DNA from: Ochotona curzoniae
Lineage: Eukaryota; Chordata; Mammalia; Lagomorpha; Ochotonidae
NCBI RefSeq assembly: GCF_017591425.1
Contig: NW_024464918.1
Location: 23,278,001 to 23,342,000 of the forward strand
Direction of reading: 5' to 3'
Length of the DNA stretch: 64,000 nucleotides
Of the stretch, positions 24,304-37,176 are shown in pieces. Numbering within the stretch: position 1 is the first letter of the stretch; each line of letters opens with the position of its first letter. Under the pieces are notes generated by a model that was not told where the DNA came from, did no database searches, and was given only the letters and a program-made list of their open reading frames with translations. The translations under genes were made by a program, and so were the position numbers.

Positions 24304-24572
24304 TTTTAAGATTATTTATTTGAAAGTGAGAATTACAGAGATGGAGAAGCAGAGAGCAAGAGAGATTTTCCATCTACAGGTTTACACCCAAATGGCCACA
24401 AAGGCTAGGGCTAGGCCCGAGACAGTAGTTGGAACTTCTTCCACGTCTCCCACGTGACTGCAGGGGCCTGAAAATAGAGACCATCTTCCACTGCCTTCCT
24501 AGGCGCACCAACAGGGAACTGGATTTAAAGTGGAGCACAGAGTTCCTGAAACATGCCCATATGGGTTGTGTT
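24304..24572 (-). repeat. CSINE, old, minus orientation
   Basis: Tail AAGATTATTTATTTGAAAG, then CTTCCACGTCTCCCACGTG and CAACAGGGAACTGGATTT; the head is partly lost. Confidence 0.9.
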
Positions 24573-24649
24573 ACTGTTTACATAGTGTGATTAAGCTTAG
24601 ATGCTTCGCTAACAGTGATGAACATTGGACAAAATTGCTTTCAGTTTTA

Positions 24650-24770
24650 CTACCTCAGTGCTCACTATAATTTTGTGAAGATTGAGTACTAATGTAATGC
24701 CCATTTTATGAGTAAACTGAGTTTTCAAAAGCCTAATTAAACATATTTCACATAGGTAGCAAAAATTGAA
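24650..24770 (+). repeat. MIR fragment, 3' half
   Basis: GATTGAGTACTAATGTAATGCC, CATTTTATGAGTAAACTGAG and a decayed gene-distal end match the MIR/MIRb 3' region. Confidence 0.55.
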
Positions 24771-24810
24771 ATGTGAGTGCAGTATAAAACAATGATTAAA
24801 AGTGCTACTT

Positions 24811-25020
24811 TGGGACTGGGGTTGCAGCAGATGAAACTGCTACTTTCAATATCAATATTCCATCTGATTTGGGTCTAGGTATCTTTGCTTCCAACCCAGA
24901 TTTCTGCTAATGTACCTGGGAAGACAGCAGAATAACACCCACACACTTAGGGTCTTGCCATCCATGCGGGAGACCAGGAAGGAGCTGTGTGTCTCTCTCT
25001 TTCAAATATTTTTTTTTTCC
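24811..25020 (+). repeat. CSINE, old, shortened
   Basis: Head GGGACTGGGGTTGCAGC, TGTACCTGGGAAGACAGCAG and GCGGGAGACCAGGAAGG. The 3' part is collapsed to TGTGTCTCTCTCTTTCAAA. Confidence 0.8.
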
Positions 25021-27536
25021 CTTAAGCCTACTTTGATTATAGATGGCACAATCTGTCTATGCCCCAGTTTGCTCATACAACAAATGAAAAATAATGGTAC
25101 AGCATACAGAGTTATCTAAAGAGTTAACTGATAATGCTTGCAGAACAGGCAGCACTGTGTCATGTAATAAGCAATGAGATGGTGGACGGTATTACATTAA
25201 CTCTGAAACTGGACCTTTGCTGGCCACCATTTCATGGAGAAATGCTCCAGGTTGTGTGAAAGGAGCTGCCTGTATCATAACTGGAGCCCTCAGACTCGTG
25301 CTTGCAATCTCTCAGGTACAGAATGCTGATACTGAAAGTTCCATGAAAAAAATGATGTGCTTAAAAAAGTCAAGACTTAAAAAAAAAATAGGGAGCATAA
25401 ATGCAGTATAATAAAGGTTTCACAACTCCTTTCCCAAGTTTACAATCATTTATTTTTAGCAACGTTAAAATTGACTGGCAAAATGAGAATTCACCAAATT
25501 TAAAAAAGGATACGGCTGTTCCTCATTACCTCTCTGGGTTCTCCATTCAGTCACTGACTCAGCAGTGACTAAACGGCTTCTGGGTGCAAAGTACTTCACT
25601 CCCTCTCATCTGTTTTCTCAATTTATTTCTTAAATTATGGCTCCCCCACAAACCCATTCTGCTGCTTGCTAAGAATGGTAGAGGATGAGCTTATATGTTA
25701 AACACAATAATGACTCATCATAGTCTCCTACTTTGTGTAAATTTTCTCTGGGTTGTGATGCATGCTGGTTATAGAAAAATGACAGCAAATATAACCACAC
25801 ATTGTAACCGAGCCTGTCACTCTAAGACTCTGAGACATGAAAGTTACTGCTAATAAAAATCATCAAAAATCTCAAGATGATTAATAAGGCAATCTTCCTG
25901 ATTATAAAACAGGAGAGCCAGAACAGCCACTTCACAAGTCATCTCTAAAGTTTTCCTAACATAACTGAACATACCAGTTAGGTTCTAATACAGCCCTTAG
26001 AGGTGATCATTTCTGAAAAATCAATAAATGTCCACAAGTCACAGCTTGTGTGAAGGAATTCAGCACAGCAAATTTCCCTGAAAATATTCCTTATGTAAAT
26101 GAGTCCTGGCTTCCATATAGATTTTAGTAATTTACTCAGAACGCGGAAGACATTCCTTAAGCTTTATCTAACTTATCAATAATATTTACTTTAAAATGTG
26201 AAACTAAAAGAGTGGACGAAGCTTCATTGACACAGTTGGAGCCTCAGGAGACCAGACAACACCAGACTCCAAATAATTTTCACATGAATGACTAAAGTGC
26301 AGAAATGTATAATTTATTAGATTTAAATAAATCACAGGGAGATAAGTGCTTTCTAGTTATTTGTAGAAATTTCTCAAAAAAATAAGTTATAATTCTAAGA
26401 AAGTCTATGTACAAAATTCTCCCCATCTTCAGTATTTCAAAACAGAACATGTTAATACTTCTTTAACAGCATGTGTGCTTTTCAAAGCAGATATTAAACA
26501 GTGAATAAATTTAAACACATGACATGATACAACTTAATTTTTAGGGAAAAGTACTTTTCTAAAAACATGTACTAATTATTTACCTGCCAATGAGTTTAAC
26601 CATTCTTTTGCCTTAGCATTTCCCCAATGCAATTGTCATTCTAGTACTATATGGTTAAAAAAAAAAAAACAAGCATAAAAAATTTTCCAATTGATACTGT
26701 TAAAATAAGACTACTTTTCTCATAGGTTGGCAAATGATACAAAGCTTCCCTCTCCCACCAGGTTAATTATGTATTCTTATTCTTGTTTTTTTATTTTTTC
26801 AGATGACAATTATTACCATAACAATCACTAGAAATAAATACGTGCTAGTTTCCCAAATAATGAAAATTAGGTATTCACAAGGATTTAGAATTACTATAAT
26901 AAAAATCTGAACATAGAAACATAAAATAACTATTTACACAACAATGACATGAACATGGGTTTTATTCACTGAGGACTTTTTTTAATCTATGGCATAAACA
27001 TTAGTATATATGAACTCTGCTATTCTCAACATTTGCTGACTCAGATTCAGGACACTATATGAAACGATCATGAAATTAAAGCATGTAAACTTATTTATGT
27101 ATGACACAATTTTTTTTTAATGCCAAGGTTAAAAGGGAAAAAGGCAGAAATATTGAAAAGAACAAAGCAGCAAGGTAGAGGTACTGCAAAATTATCATAA
27201 TTCAGTTTGCCACAGGGAAAATATTTATGATAAAATTGAAAATAAAATAAACATAGGTTATGATACAGCCAAATAATTGTGAAACACATCAAATTGGCTG
27301 GCTGTACTTGTGGAGGTCACAGAAAATTGTTACTTTAAAATGTTTCTCTATAAATTAGCATAAACACTACGGATTCCAATACGCTCCCTAAAATCATGGT
27401 ATTCCTCCCCAAGGGAGACTGGTTCCAATCCAAGGCAGCAGAGATAGATGGAGCTGGAGTGGCAGTGTTTGACAGACGCTAATTAAAAAGACCAGTGACA
27501 CTGCATAGACTTGCAATATTCTACTTTGCTGGAAGG
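25021..27536. other. unannotated A/T-rich sequence without SINEs
   Basis: About 2.5 kb with no CSINE and no gene, very A/T-rich from 25,800 to 27,300. It may hold conserved non-coding DNA or old L1 remnants, but nothing can be assigned by eye. Confidence 0.4.
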
Positions 27537-27605
27537 AGCAGAGCACAGAGGTTAAGAACAAGAGCCATAAAATCAGACCTGTGTTCAAATCCTGACTCTA
27601 CTGTG
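27537..27605 (+). repeat. MIR fragment, 5' half
   Basis: CAGAGGTTAAGAACAAGAGCC, AAAATCAGACCTGTGTTCAA and ATCCTGACTCTACTGTGAC follow MIR consensus, including its B-box-like word. Confidence 0.88.
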
Positions 27606-27789
27606 ACATTTAATCTCTCACAAACTCAGTTTTGAGTGCTGTGTAGCATGAGGTAAGAGCACCCCTCCTCAACGGCCATCCTAAACGCAACACACACCAA
27701 CTACTCAATCCCACACCTGGGGGCAGTCTGTGTCCACTGTATGCCAGAATCTTAAAATTATGAGCCAATTTAATTGAAAATACTTGCTT

Positions 27790-27826
27790 AGGGTACAACC
27801 ACAGGGTACAACCTTAGGGTACAACC
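27790..27826. repeat. 13-bp triplication at a SINE 5' end
   Basis: The word AGGGTACAACC occurs at 27790, 27803 and 27816, exactly 13 bases apart. The last copy runs into the head of the following CSINE. Confidence 0.9.
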
Positions 27827-28099
27827 ACATGTTAAGCCACAGTCTGCAATGCCAGAATCCTGTACCAGAGTGGCAGTTCAAGCCCTGCAGTTGTGTTTCT
27901 GATCCAGCTCCTTGCTTATGCACCTGGCAAAGTAGCAGAAGATGGCCCCAAAACATGGGAGACCTGGATGGAGCTGGGAACTCCTCACCTCCACCTGGCC
28001 CAGCACCAGCTATTACAGCTATTTTGGTGAGAGAACAACCCTATAGAAGATCCCTCTGCCTCTGCTCCTCTGTCACTCTGCCTTTCAAATAAAGAAATG
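27814..28099 (+). repeat. CSINE, full length, old
   Basis: ACATGTTAAGCCACAGTCTGC, then GCAATGCCAGAATCCTGTAC, AGATGGCCCCAAAACATGG and GCCTTTCAAATAAAGAAATG. Confidence 0.92.
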
Positions 28100-28634
28100 T
28101 TTAAAGGAAGGAAAGAAAAGGGAAGTAGAGAAAAGAAAAGGAGTGAGCTGGCTACCATAGAATTACAATGGTTTTATTGCTTAAGGAATTCAAGGTGAAA
28201 AAGACATATGAAAGAACAAATACTGAAGTGTCTAAGAAACTTCTATTTTCCATTAGTGATCAGTTTGCAGACTTGCTAGTTTTCTTCTGTAGATTTTACA
28301 CTTGAGCTTAGCCCAAAGGCTGAGAAGCAATTCTTCTGTAGAGTTTAAACACATTGTCATTTCTGTATCAACAGGCTCCCACTCTTTTTATTCACAACTT
28401 AGAAACTGGAAAAGGGTAATATAATAGTAAGTGTTAATAAGTGTAGTTTTGTGGATTCCACAGGTAATTTTTAAAAAATATATAATTTCTGCCACAAGAC
28501 TTAAATTCTGTAAGCAGCAGCACCAATCTAATGATATTCTACTCCCTCACTGCGAGGACAAATAATGTTGAAACTATTTAATTGCAAGTAATCTTAAAAA
28601 CTCTTAGAAGTTGAACATTTCAAAAATTAAGTAT

Positions 28635-28950
28635 AGGACCTGGTATGGTAGTCTAGTGGCTAAAGTTCTCACCTTGCATACCCGGGATCACATATGGATG
28701 CCAGTTCATAGCCCAGCTGCTCCACTTCCCTTCCAGCTCTCTGCTTGTGGCCGGTTGAGGATGGCCCAAAGTCATGGGACTCTGCACCCGCGTGGGAGAC
28801 CCAGAGGAAGCTCCTTGCTCCTGACTTCAGATCAGCTTAGCTCCAGCTGTTGCGGCCATTTGGGGAGTTAACCAGCGGATGGAAGATCTTTCTCTCTGTC
28901 TCTCCTTCAGTCTGTAAAAATCTGACTTTTCAATAAAAATAAATACTGAA
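28635..28950 (+). repeat. CSINE, full length
   Basis: Head AGGACCTGGTATGGTAGTC, TGCACCCGCGTGGGAGACC, ATTTGGGGAGTTAACCAGC and tail CAATAAAAATAAATAC. Fairly young. Confidence 0.95.
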
Positions 28951-29668
28951 AAAAGAAAAACAACATTCTGAAATGAATTTTAAAAAAGAAGTATAAAATT
29001 ATCGCTGTGTTGAAGAAAATTTTCTGTTAGACTCAAGGTCATTTTACACTCCAGAATATTTCCCCAAGCAAAATAAATGCATAAGATAAAGTTGTACCAT
29101 TTATAACAATGATGTTGAAGCAGATTAGTGATTTCAAAGTGCAATGCACCTTGCAACAGGCTAGTTTTACCAGCAGCAATTCTGAAAGCAAAATAATGGA
29201 GCCTGAAAATCTTAATCTAAAAAATTAAAAACATAAGGGGCACATTGTTTTGTAAACCTTTTTGATGTGTGTCTGCACACATACTCTGAATTGCAATGTA
29301 AAATGCCTCATTGTGCACTGCCGTGAAAGGCATCAGCATGCCTAAATTTCGCCTTTTGGAGCCCCCTACAGGTTGCACATGTTAAGATGCTGCATTTTAA
29401 GCAAGTTTTGACAGGTAAGGGGTTCAAACTAAATTCAGTAATGTGTTTATGCACAAACACATTCTTATCTAAACAAGAAACGTCAGGCCTATGAGTTTGA
29501 GCTGAACATATGAGCAGCTTCAATCTGAATCAGCCTGAAGCAAATCATCCTTAACAAGTTTCATTTGGCAACACCAGCAATAGCCCCAATTTAAAATTGG
29601 GAGAAATCTGTCAATATCTTACAATGACAGCAATTCAGACGCAGAGACCAAACAACATCATAACAACT
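28951..29668. other. unannotated intergenic sequence
   Basis: A/T-rich with no gene. The 71-codon minus frame at 29308-29523 has no recognisable similarity. Confidence 0.45.
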
Positions 29669-29838
29669 TTAGGTACAAGCACTGTGGTACAGCATGGAAC
29701 GCCACTGCTTGTGGCACTGCCCGGGCTCCTCTGCCTCTGACCCTGGAAACGCACCTGCTGCCAGCTGGGGAGTGAGTCAGTGGACTCAAGATCTTCCTCT
29801 TCCTCTCTCTGTGCCTTTCACATAAATGAATACATTTC
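29669..29838 (+). repeat. CSINE with large internal deletion
   Basis: Head TAGGTACAAGCACTGTGG joins near GCTGCCAGCTGGGGAGTG; tail CTTTCACATAAATGAATAC. About 130 bp is missing. Confidence 0.8.
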
Positions 29839-30183
29839 AAACTTTACAAAACTCTTAAACACATAATCTAAGATATTAATCAACAGAAATATGGCTTGCT
29901 TTCAATCATATTCTCCGACAAAGAATTGAGTAAAGAACAGTTTGCACTACTGAATGCTAAGCCATACAACCCAAGGCTAAATGTTTCATTTTAATTTAGG
30001 AAATGGAACACAGTATCAGAGTAGCAGAACCCTAGGAAGTGGCTAGAAAATTGGAATGATCTAAGTAATACTATTGAGATCCAAAACAAACCAACATGCT
30101 ATTCGTTTAAGGCCTTCTTCCCCGTTACTGCTCTTTTTCAAAAGCAAAGATTGCATAACAAAAATAAACAATAGCATCCCCTA

Positions 30184-30422
30184 AGGGCGCCACTTCATAT
30201 CCCAGCTGTTCCATTTGGATCCAGCATCCTGCTAATGTCCTGGAAAAGCAAAAGATGGCTCTGGTGTTTGAGCCTGTACACACGTGGGAAAACTGGATGA
30301 AGCTCCTAGCTGCAGACGGGTCTCACTTTGGTCATTGTAGCCATTTGGTATAATTGAACAAGCAGACAAATCTCTCTCCCAGTCTCTCCTAACTCTGCCT
30401 TTCAAATAAAAATAAAATCTTT
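30184..30422 (+). repeat. CSINE, 5'-truncated
   Basis: Starts at AAGGGCGCCACTTCATATCC (just after the A box region); GTCCTGGAAAAGCAAAAG, CACGTGGGAAAACTGGATG, tail TTTCAAATAAAAATAAAATC. Confidence 0.92.
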
Positions 30423-31914
30423 ACAATGTTTTCTTAAAATAATAATAAAAATAGCAACAGCTATCACCAGCTTTAGTGACCTAGCCACAGCCACATAAAA
30501 GTGCAAAAAAAAAAAAAAAAAAAGCTTGCAGAAGCCTAAGAGATGCAAACTACAAATATCTTGCAAGCAATCAAACACTAATCTGGCCTTAATTTCACCT
30601 ATATCAAGTCACCCATCTGAGACTGGCTGAGTTAACCCAAAGTCGACTGCAAAACAGGTAGGAAGCCAAATGGCAGATGATCCCATTGGAAGGTCTTCTG
30701 GCAATAATTTAACATATTTGGAAGTGATTTTTAAAGTATATTTGGAAACCAATTATCACCACTTGGAAATGATTCGTGTAGCATGTGATATCGCTCTAAG
30801 TCAACATTGGCTGACCCCTCAAGTAGTCCTTGAGACTAACAATTAATACAATATGAGAGTTCTACAAGGTAGTGTTAATCCATTTAGTCTAAAGCAGTCC
30901 TCAGCTATCCAAAACCTTGTTTATATTGGCAGATATTTGTTGAACAAGATCTTTTATATGCTGGGCTGATGACTCAAAATATATCCTTGGCCTCAGTAAA
31001 ATTTACATTGAAAGCTTTACATAAAACCATTCATTCCTATTAACCAGCACTCCATTTTAGTAAAACACTTATTTTGCTGCTCTTAATGCAATATACTTGT
31101 TTTCAGAATTATATCTGTCCTCCCCCAAAGTCCCATAACTAGTTTATTATTGATGTACCGAGATCTGTTCAAAACAAAGTCACACAGAGCTTGCTATTCA
31201 CATATTGAAAATGCAAATGCCTCGGTTTGCAAACATGACAATAAACTCTCATTCTTTACTGTTGTCCTATAAAAGCTGAAACTCAAAGATGACCTTTCTT
31301 ACTCCATAACCATTCAAAGGGAGCTTTCAGAATAGCAATTTTTAAAAGGAGAAGTGATATCCTGCCTTCCATTTCCCACCACACCCAGTCCTTACAGTGT
31401 GCCATCACTGCCTTCTCCAGTGAGTCCTGCTTTATCACACAGCAAGATGCATCTTGGAGTCATCTCCTGTCGGCTTTCTCTCCCTTCTTATTGACCGCAG
31501 GTGTTATCAAAGGAACATGGAAATGGTTGCTATCATAAAACTGTTCCTGCTTTGTATCTGGGATACGAAGGTCCATCCATGAACCAAATTCATAAGGCTA
31601 CAAAGGATTACCCTTAAACAGCTATTTAATATCTTTGTTCTTTCTTTCTTCATCCTACCCTGTGGAGGCAATTATGCTACTAAATACTTCACAGCCAGCA
31701 ACTTCATACTGCGTGACACTCTCCCATTTATGTGAACTCGACATAAACACACATACACAGCCAGCACTGACTCTCATGAGCAAGCATACTTACATGCACT
31801 TTCTTTCCAGAACAAGTCAGAATTACAGCTCTTTTGGTGATTGTTATAGTTTTGGAATGGTTCAGAAATTATCCAAATTTTTTGAAATTTTGTGATAGTT
31901 TCATCTTTTTTTTT
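30423..31914. other. SINE-free flank downstream of the RBM27 3' UTR
   Basis: No gene and no named repeat. An (A)20 run lies at about 30508-30526. Part of this could belong to a longer RBM27 3' UTR. Confidence 0.4.
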
Positions 31915-31944
31915 TTTCAATTGTGAACCATTCCATATTGCATC

Positions 31945-31950
31945 TTTATT
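31945..31950 (-). promoter_or_regulatory. candidate distal RBM27 poly(A) signal
   Basis: A minus-strand AATAAA lies in TTGCAATAAAGATGC context. An A-rich tract follows about 25-35 nt downstream in the transcript direction. If used, the 3' UTR would be about 3.0 kb. Genomic A-tracts can mislead oligo-dT evidence, so this is tentative. Confidence 0.35.
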
Positions 31951-32910
31951 GCAAAAGTCAACATGCTTCTTAGAAATTCAGATTGTAATCCATAAAACAA
32001 ACATTACATATATGAATTTAAATGTATAAACAGTTAGAAATTCAACAATATCTCCTATTATACTATTACACAAATTCACAATTTCATAAAAACTATAATA
32101 CAGGCAAACTATACATCAAGAGGAACCTCTATTCCTTTTCACATGATTTTTTCTTTTTCTTTTGAAATAATGATCCTTCACCTCGGAGCTCTTCACCTTA
32201 ACAGAAATATTTCCCATTTGATTATCTTAGCTGGTGACAGTATTTTCCCAATGTTACTTGAAGAAACTGAAGGTAATTAATTTCCTTGGGAGTATCTTGA
32301 GATTAGTCAGTAATCCAGTAAATTGGGCTGATGTGGATAGCCTGCTGGGGTTGCTCATCAGCTACTTAATAAATATATCATGCATAATAAGAATAGCAGA
32401 TTCTGCCTTGCATGTTGTATGTTAATCTGTGTCAAATGAAGACGTCATTTTTGTGGTTCTTCACTTTTAGGGAAACTTCAACGTTGTAGATTTGTAAGGC
32501 AGAATAAAAAACTCCACAAGGGAGGGTTAAAAAAAAACACACACACACAGAACTGTGTATTCAATTGCTTTATGCTTAAGTTACCTAACATAACTAACCC
32601 ACATTTTTAATTCATTCATGAGTCAAAATGTTTTACAATTACTAGAAATGACACTTTGAAATTACTTTAGTCCTATGTAAGGTTAACTAAAAACAAAATT
32701 TAAACAAACGAACCTCAAAGTTCACTGAAAAACTGTCCAACATTTTTCTTTTATCCCCTGCCCCCCAAAAACCAAAAACTTAATTTCTCAACTTTTTCTC
32801 TTTACTAAGAGCAGAACAAGATGTCAATTTTGAGGGCCAAAAAATCATATGAAAAGGAATCTCATTCTACTGAACTGTCAGTCTACTGAAAATTCTTACA
32901 GCTCCATTAA

Positions 32911-32959
32911 TTTATTGTAATTTTCAGTTTCCAAATACAAAAATACAACAATTTTTATT
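32911..32959 (-). promoter_or_regulatory. candidate RBM27 poly(A) signals (two AATAAA)
   Basis: AATAAA is read on the minus strand at 32954-32959 and again at 32911-32916. Between them the transcript strand is rich in T and TTG/TTTG steps, the usual downstream element composition. Cleavage would fall about 15-30 nt after either hexamer, giving a ~2.0-kb 3' UTR. Confidence 0.5.
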
Positions 32960-34976
32960 GAAATCTATACGCTGGTAGTTTTAGTACACACACACACAAG
33001 GAAAAAAAAAAGACCAAAAACAAAACAGAAGCGAAAACCAAATTATTTACAAAATTATACAGTTTAAGAAAAAACTTTGTACAAAAAATATATAAATCCT
33101 TTGTTCCCTCTATCGCGTTTAAACTGTCAGGACTCAAAATATTCACCACAATGAATCTTCCAAAATATATACGGACTGAGCCGCAGACATCCAAAAACTT
33201 TCCTTAGACGACGGAGGAGTAAGGAGCAAGAGTGCTTATTTCAGAGACCCCTTTCTCACATGTTCCTTCTAAGCTTCATAAGCTTATCTCCACTTCAGTG
33301 TTACTGGATATGCTACAATAACCTTGAAAGAGGATGCACGCAAACTTAAAAATGATCCTGGCCAGATACCTCATTCCAGGAAGTTACGTAGAAAAGATGA
33401 TTAGAACTTGGGATTTAACTCCTTGTAGCTAGGTAAAATCTAGAGTCCTGACGGTTTTTTAAGTTTCTTAAAAGTGAACAGTTTGTATTCTGAAAAACAG
33501 TCTTTATCTCAGAAAACAAAATTCTTGATAGACTGATCACCAAGAACCCTTTGAAGCCAACAGGAAATCTCAAATTTTCACACCACATGTACATAAGAGC
33601 ACAGATGTGTATATCCTTGAAAAAGTGATATCCTACGTACAATCATAGCTTTTATTTCCCTAGTGTACAGTGTAGTGTTGCTCCTCTGCTTTCCCATCTG
33701 ACATTCAGAACACAAGGACAGACATGTACACATTTTACTTAACAGATACTCTATACAGTGTACAGTAAAAACGCACACAGCAAAGGAAGCTGTCTACTGA
33801 AGAAGTATATGTTCATGGACAGCAACACGCTATGAAAATATGAAAATAGAAGACCATCTGATCAAAGTTAGGGTTCCCATTTATGACTAACATACCCAGC
33901 CCCTACCCTATCTCCACCCTCCCCACCCACTACCCTCACCATCATGGTTTAAATTTTTAAAATTTCAGATATATTTTTTAACCCTTTTGCATAACTAAAT
34001 TGAAGACTGAAAATAGAAAAACTGAAAAGCTGGTGACTCCCCCATTCTTCTATTATTCTGATCAAAACATCACTTATTTATCAAGGCGTTGGTTTAAACC
34101 TTTTATTGGGGACTGACTTTGGGTGGCCCAAATGAATCATTTATCTTAATAATGAGTACATTAGGCCTATGAATAAACAGCTAAGAAGAATAAAAAGGGG
34201 GACAAGAAAGAGGCAATAGGTGAAAGCCGTTTACATTCTAAAAGTATTACGTAAAAAAAAAAAGGAACCAACTGAACCAATGCTAAGTGGCAAAGCAAAG
34301 GTCAGTAGGAAGATGAGGACAGAAGTTAACGTGAGAATGGAAATAGCACAGAGCTAGCTACCATTACCTCATAGTATTTAATAACAGAGTTTGTTGTGAT
34401 TTTTTCACTGAAATAGTATTACTGCACATAAAAAACCTGAAAAAAATTGAGATTGAATACAAATTGGACTTTTCTACAGTAAAAAAATCAAAATAAATTC
34501 ACTTTTCTTTCAAGACAACTCTTGAAAGCAAAAGAGTATTTTAATTACAAATAGCTCCTACTGTCTGACGACCCATCCATAATAGCTGAAAGTTAGAGAT
34601 TCCAGGCAATTTTGTCATTTAATGCAATTTTATCAGATTATAATCCAAAATAAAATTTATGAACACCCTGTCATTTACATCGTCATCCAACACCAGTAGC
34701 AACAAAAGCAGGTGTGGAAAATAAGGCTCTAGATTATCCATGGCATTCCTGTAGATCTTCACAACTGTGTCAAAGTCACTAGGCCTTTGGTGCTTCAATA
34801 TCGTGTACAGTTATGAGATGTGTTTAGATAGCAAACTTGCTGTCCTGAAACCTACTCTGTTGAAAACAAAAATTAAAAAAAAAAAACTTTTTTTGGCTCA
34901 TTGACTTCTTTAAATAATTTTAAAAAGTTGTTCTTCTAAACAATACTCCTAAAAATTATACAGCTTGCATCAGATT
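32930..34976 (-). other. RBM27: RBM27 3' UTR (extent inferred)
   Basis: This A/T-rich sequence follows the stop codon and holds no CSINE, although flanking DNA has about one per kilobase. That fits purifying constraint on a long 3' UTR. The end is placed at a pair of AATAAA signals followed by a GT/T-rich stretch. Earlier hexamers at 34102-34107 and 33651-33656 (minus strand) could give shorter forms, and one at 31945-31950 a longer form. The UTR length is an inference; no transcript data are available here. Confidence 0.55.
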
Positions 34977-35060
34977 TCATCTTCGCCATGAACGAGACTC
35001 ATATTCATCTTCATCTTCGTCATCATCATCATGCAAAAACAAATCTGAGGTTTCTGTCTC
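34977..35060 (-). CDS. RBM27: RBM27 exon M: C-terminal acidic tail and stop
   Basis: This is the coding part of the last exon, 84 nt with the TGA stop at 34977-34979. The acceptor is a purine/pyrimidine repeat ending CTCCGCAG. It encodes ETETSDLFLHDDDDEDED then EYESRSWRR. The acidic run followed by ESRSWRR is the invariant end of RBM26 and RBM27. Human RBM27, from memory, has LFLPDDDD where this has LFLHDDDD. The 3' UTR continues to lower coordinates. Confidence 0.96.
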   Translation of the reverse strand, partial: ETETSDLFLHDDDDEDEDEYESRSWRR

Positions 35061-37135
35061 CTGCGGAGAGAGAGAGTGTGATCAGCTGTTGAAGCACCTC
35101 AAGTAGAGTGCTTTTCAAGCTAAAGGTAAAAAGACTAACAAGAGAAATCCATTCCACATTTCTGAGTGATACATTCAGAGTTTCTTTCAGAATAAAGTAA
35201 AACTCCCAAAAGCATTTTAAAAATAGATATAACGTCCTTTCTCCTGCCAATTGTTCTAATAGATTTTTAGTTTGGTATCATCAAGAAACTCAATAATGTG
35301 AAAGTTTATAAGCAAAATGAAAGAAAAATATCTTTTTTCCTGACAAGTTGAGATAATTTTATTCTGAGGACAGCTATGTGGCATACCAGACTAAGCATCA
35401 GGCTGTGGCAATGGCATCCCATGTGGGTTCCGGTTTGAGCCCCAGCTGTTCTACTTCTGGTCCAGCTCCCTGCTTGCGGCCTGGGAGAGCAGAGGAGGAC
35501 GGCCCAAGGCCTTGGAACCCTGCTTCCATGTGGCAGACCTGCACTCATTTTGGGTCAGTTCAGTTCCCGCCACTGTGGCCATCCCTCGAGTTAACCAGTA
35601 GATATTTTCTCATTCCCTCTAACTCTTTCAAAAAAAAAAATAAATAAATCTTTGAATAATAATAATTTTACTCCACCAACTTAAAATGAAGAAACTTAAA
35701 CAAAAAACACAAACTCCCGAATCTTTCCTTTTATACCCTTCTGGTTATTTATAGTAACTATTAGCATGACAATGACATTCTAGACCTTACATTAAAAATC
35801 TAAAATCTTGATAACGGTTCAAATACTTGGACGTCTGCCACCCATGTGGGAGACCTAGACAGAGTTCCTGACTCCTGGCTCATAGCCACTTGGAGAGTGA
35901 ACCACAGGAAAGACTGATGGATAACCTACCTCACCCTCCACCACCATCACTCTACCTCTCAAAGAAACATACTCTTAAAAGAAAAAAAAAACCTAAAATC
36001 TTGCATCAAATACAAGTATCTATAAACATTACCAAAATGTCAAGGCTTTGCTTGAGTATTTTATTAAGGGTCACATTTCTGCTTTCGCTATGTCAAATTA
36101 TCCATCAGTAAAAAGAGATACTAAACTATAAATCTTGACATAGTTTTTGAATATGAACTTATAATTTCATGTTTCTGTCAGCCTGCTGCCTCCCAGGGTG
36201 CACGTCGGCAGGAGCTGGCATCAGGGCCAGAGCCAGGATTTGAACCAGGCAGCCTGATGTGCACTTCCCCAGAAGCCCCTTCAGGACTGCACCAAACATC
36301 CGCCTTCCCACGCCCTTCATAGGCCGGCTGTGACTTCCGACTGGTGCAAACTCACTGCATGCAGAAAGGAAATCCAACCCTCACTTTCAAATTTACACTA
36401 TGTCAAGAAAATCATACTGGACTGGACCAGCTGCTGTTCGTCAGACAGGACATTCACCTCTTCCTTGGCTTCCTCTTCCTCAGTCTCGGTGGATATGGAC
36501 GGCACCTTAGGCTTGTGCCATGATATCTGTAGTCGACGGTCTTTGAATTTTGACCCTTGGTTTGCTGCCTAAAATGTATTAAAGAACACATTAGATTTGT
36601 ACTCCCATGTAAAAATAATTTTCCAAAGTCTGTGCTACTTAAAAATCAATTATTTAAAAGAAAATTGGTGTAGGTCAATTTACAAGTAATCTCCAGTGAG
36701 AACTATATGCTTTGGTTTGCCTAGATAGTTTAAGGTTTTCATCTATGTTAGCTAAATTTTGCTATTCATCTTGGTTGGAAACATAAATTAAGCAGTCATT
36801 CTAGAATATGTCATGATGATCTCAAAATATTTTCCTGGGGCCGGACGCGGTGGCACAGTGGTTAAGGTCCTCGCCTTGCACGCCCCGGGATCCCATATGG
36901 GCACCGGTTCTATCCCGGCAGCCTCGCTTCCCTTCCAGCTCCCTGCCTGTGGCCTGGGAAAGCAGTGGAGGACGGCCCAAAGCTTTGGGATCCTGCAACC
37001 ATCGTGGGAGACCCGCAAGAGGCTCCTGGCTTCGGATTGGCATAGTATCGGCCGTTGTGGTCACTTGGGGAGTGAATCATTGGACGGAAGATCTTCCTCT
37101 CTGTCTCTCCTCTCTGCATATCCGCCTTTCCAATA

Positions 37136-37176
<41 letters not shown>

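Noticed and set aside
1..30000. Search for POU4F3, the expected downstream neighbour by synteny
   Set aside because: No POU-specific or homeodomain coding sequence is visible on either strand, so it would lie beyond the left edge.
36849..37140. Repeated ~60-105-codon frames found in many SINEs (for example words like SSLPVAWESS or LWPGKAVEDGPK)
   Set aside because: The same peptides recur wherever a CSINE lies. They are translations of the repeat consensus, not genes.
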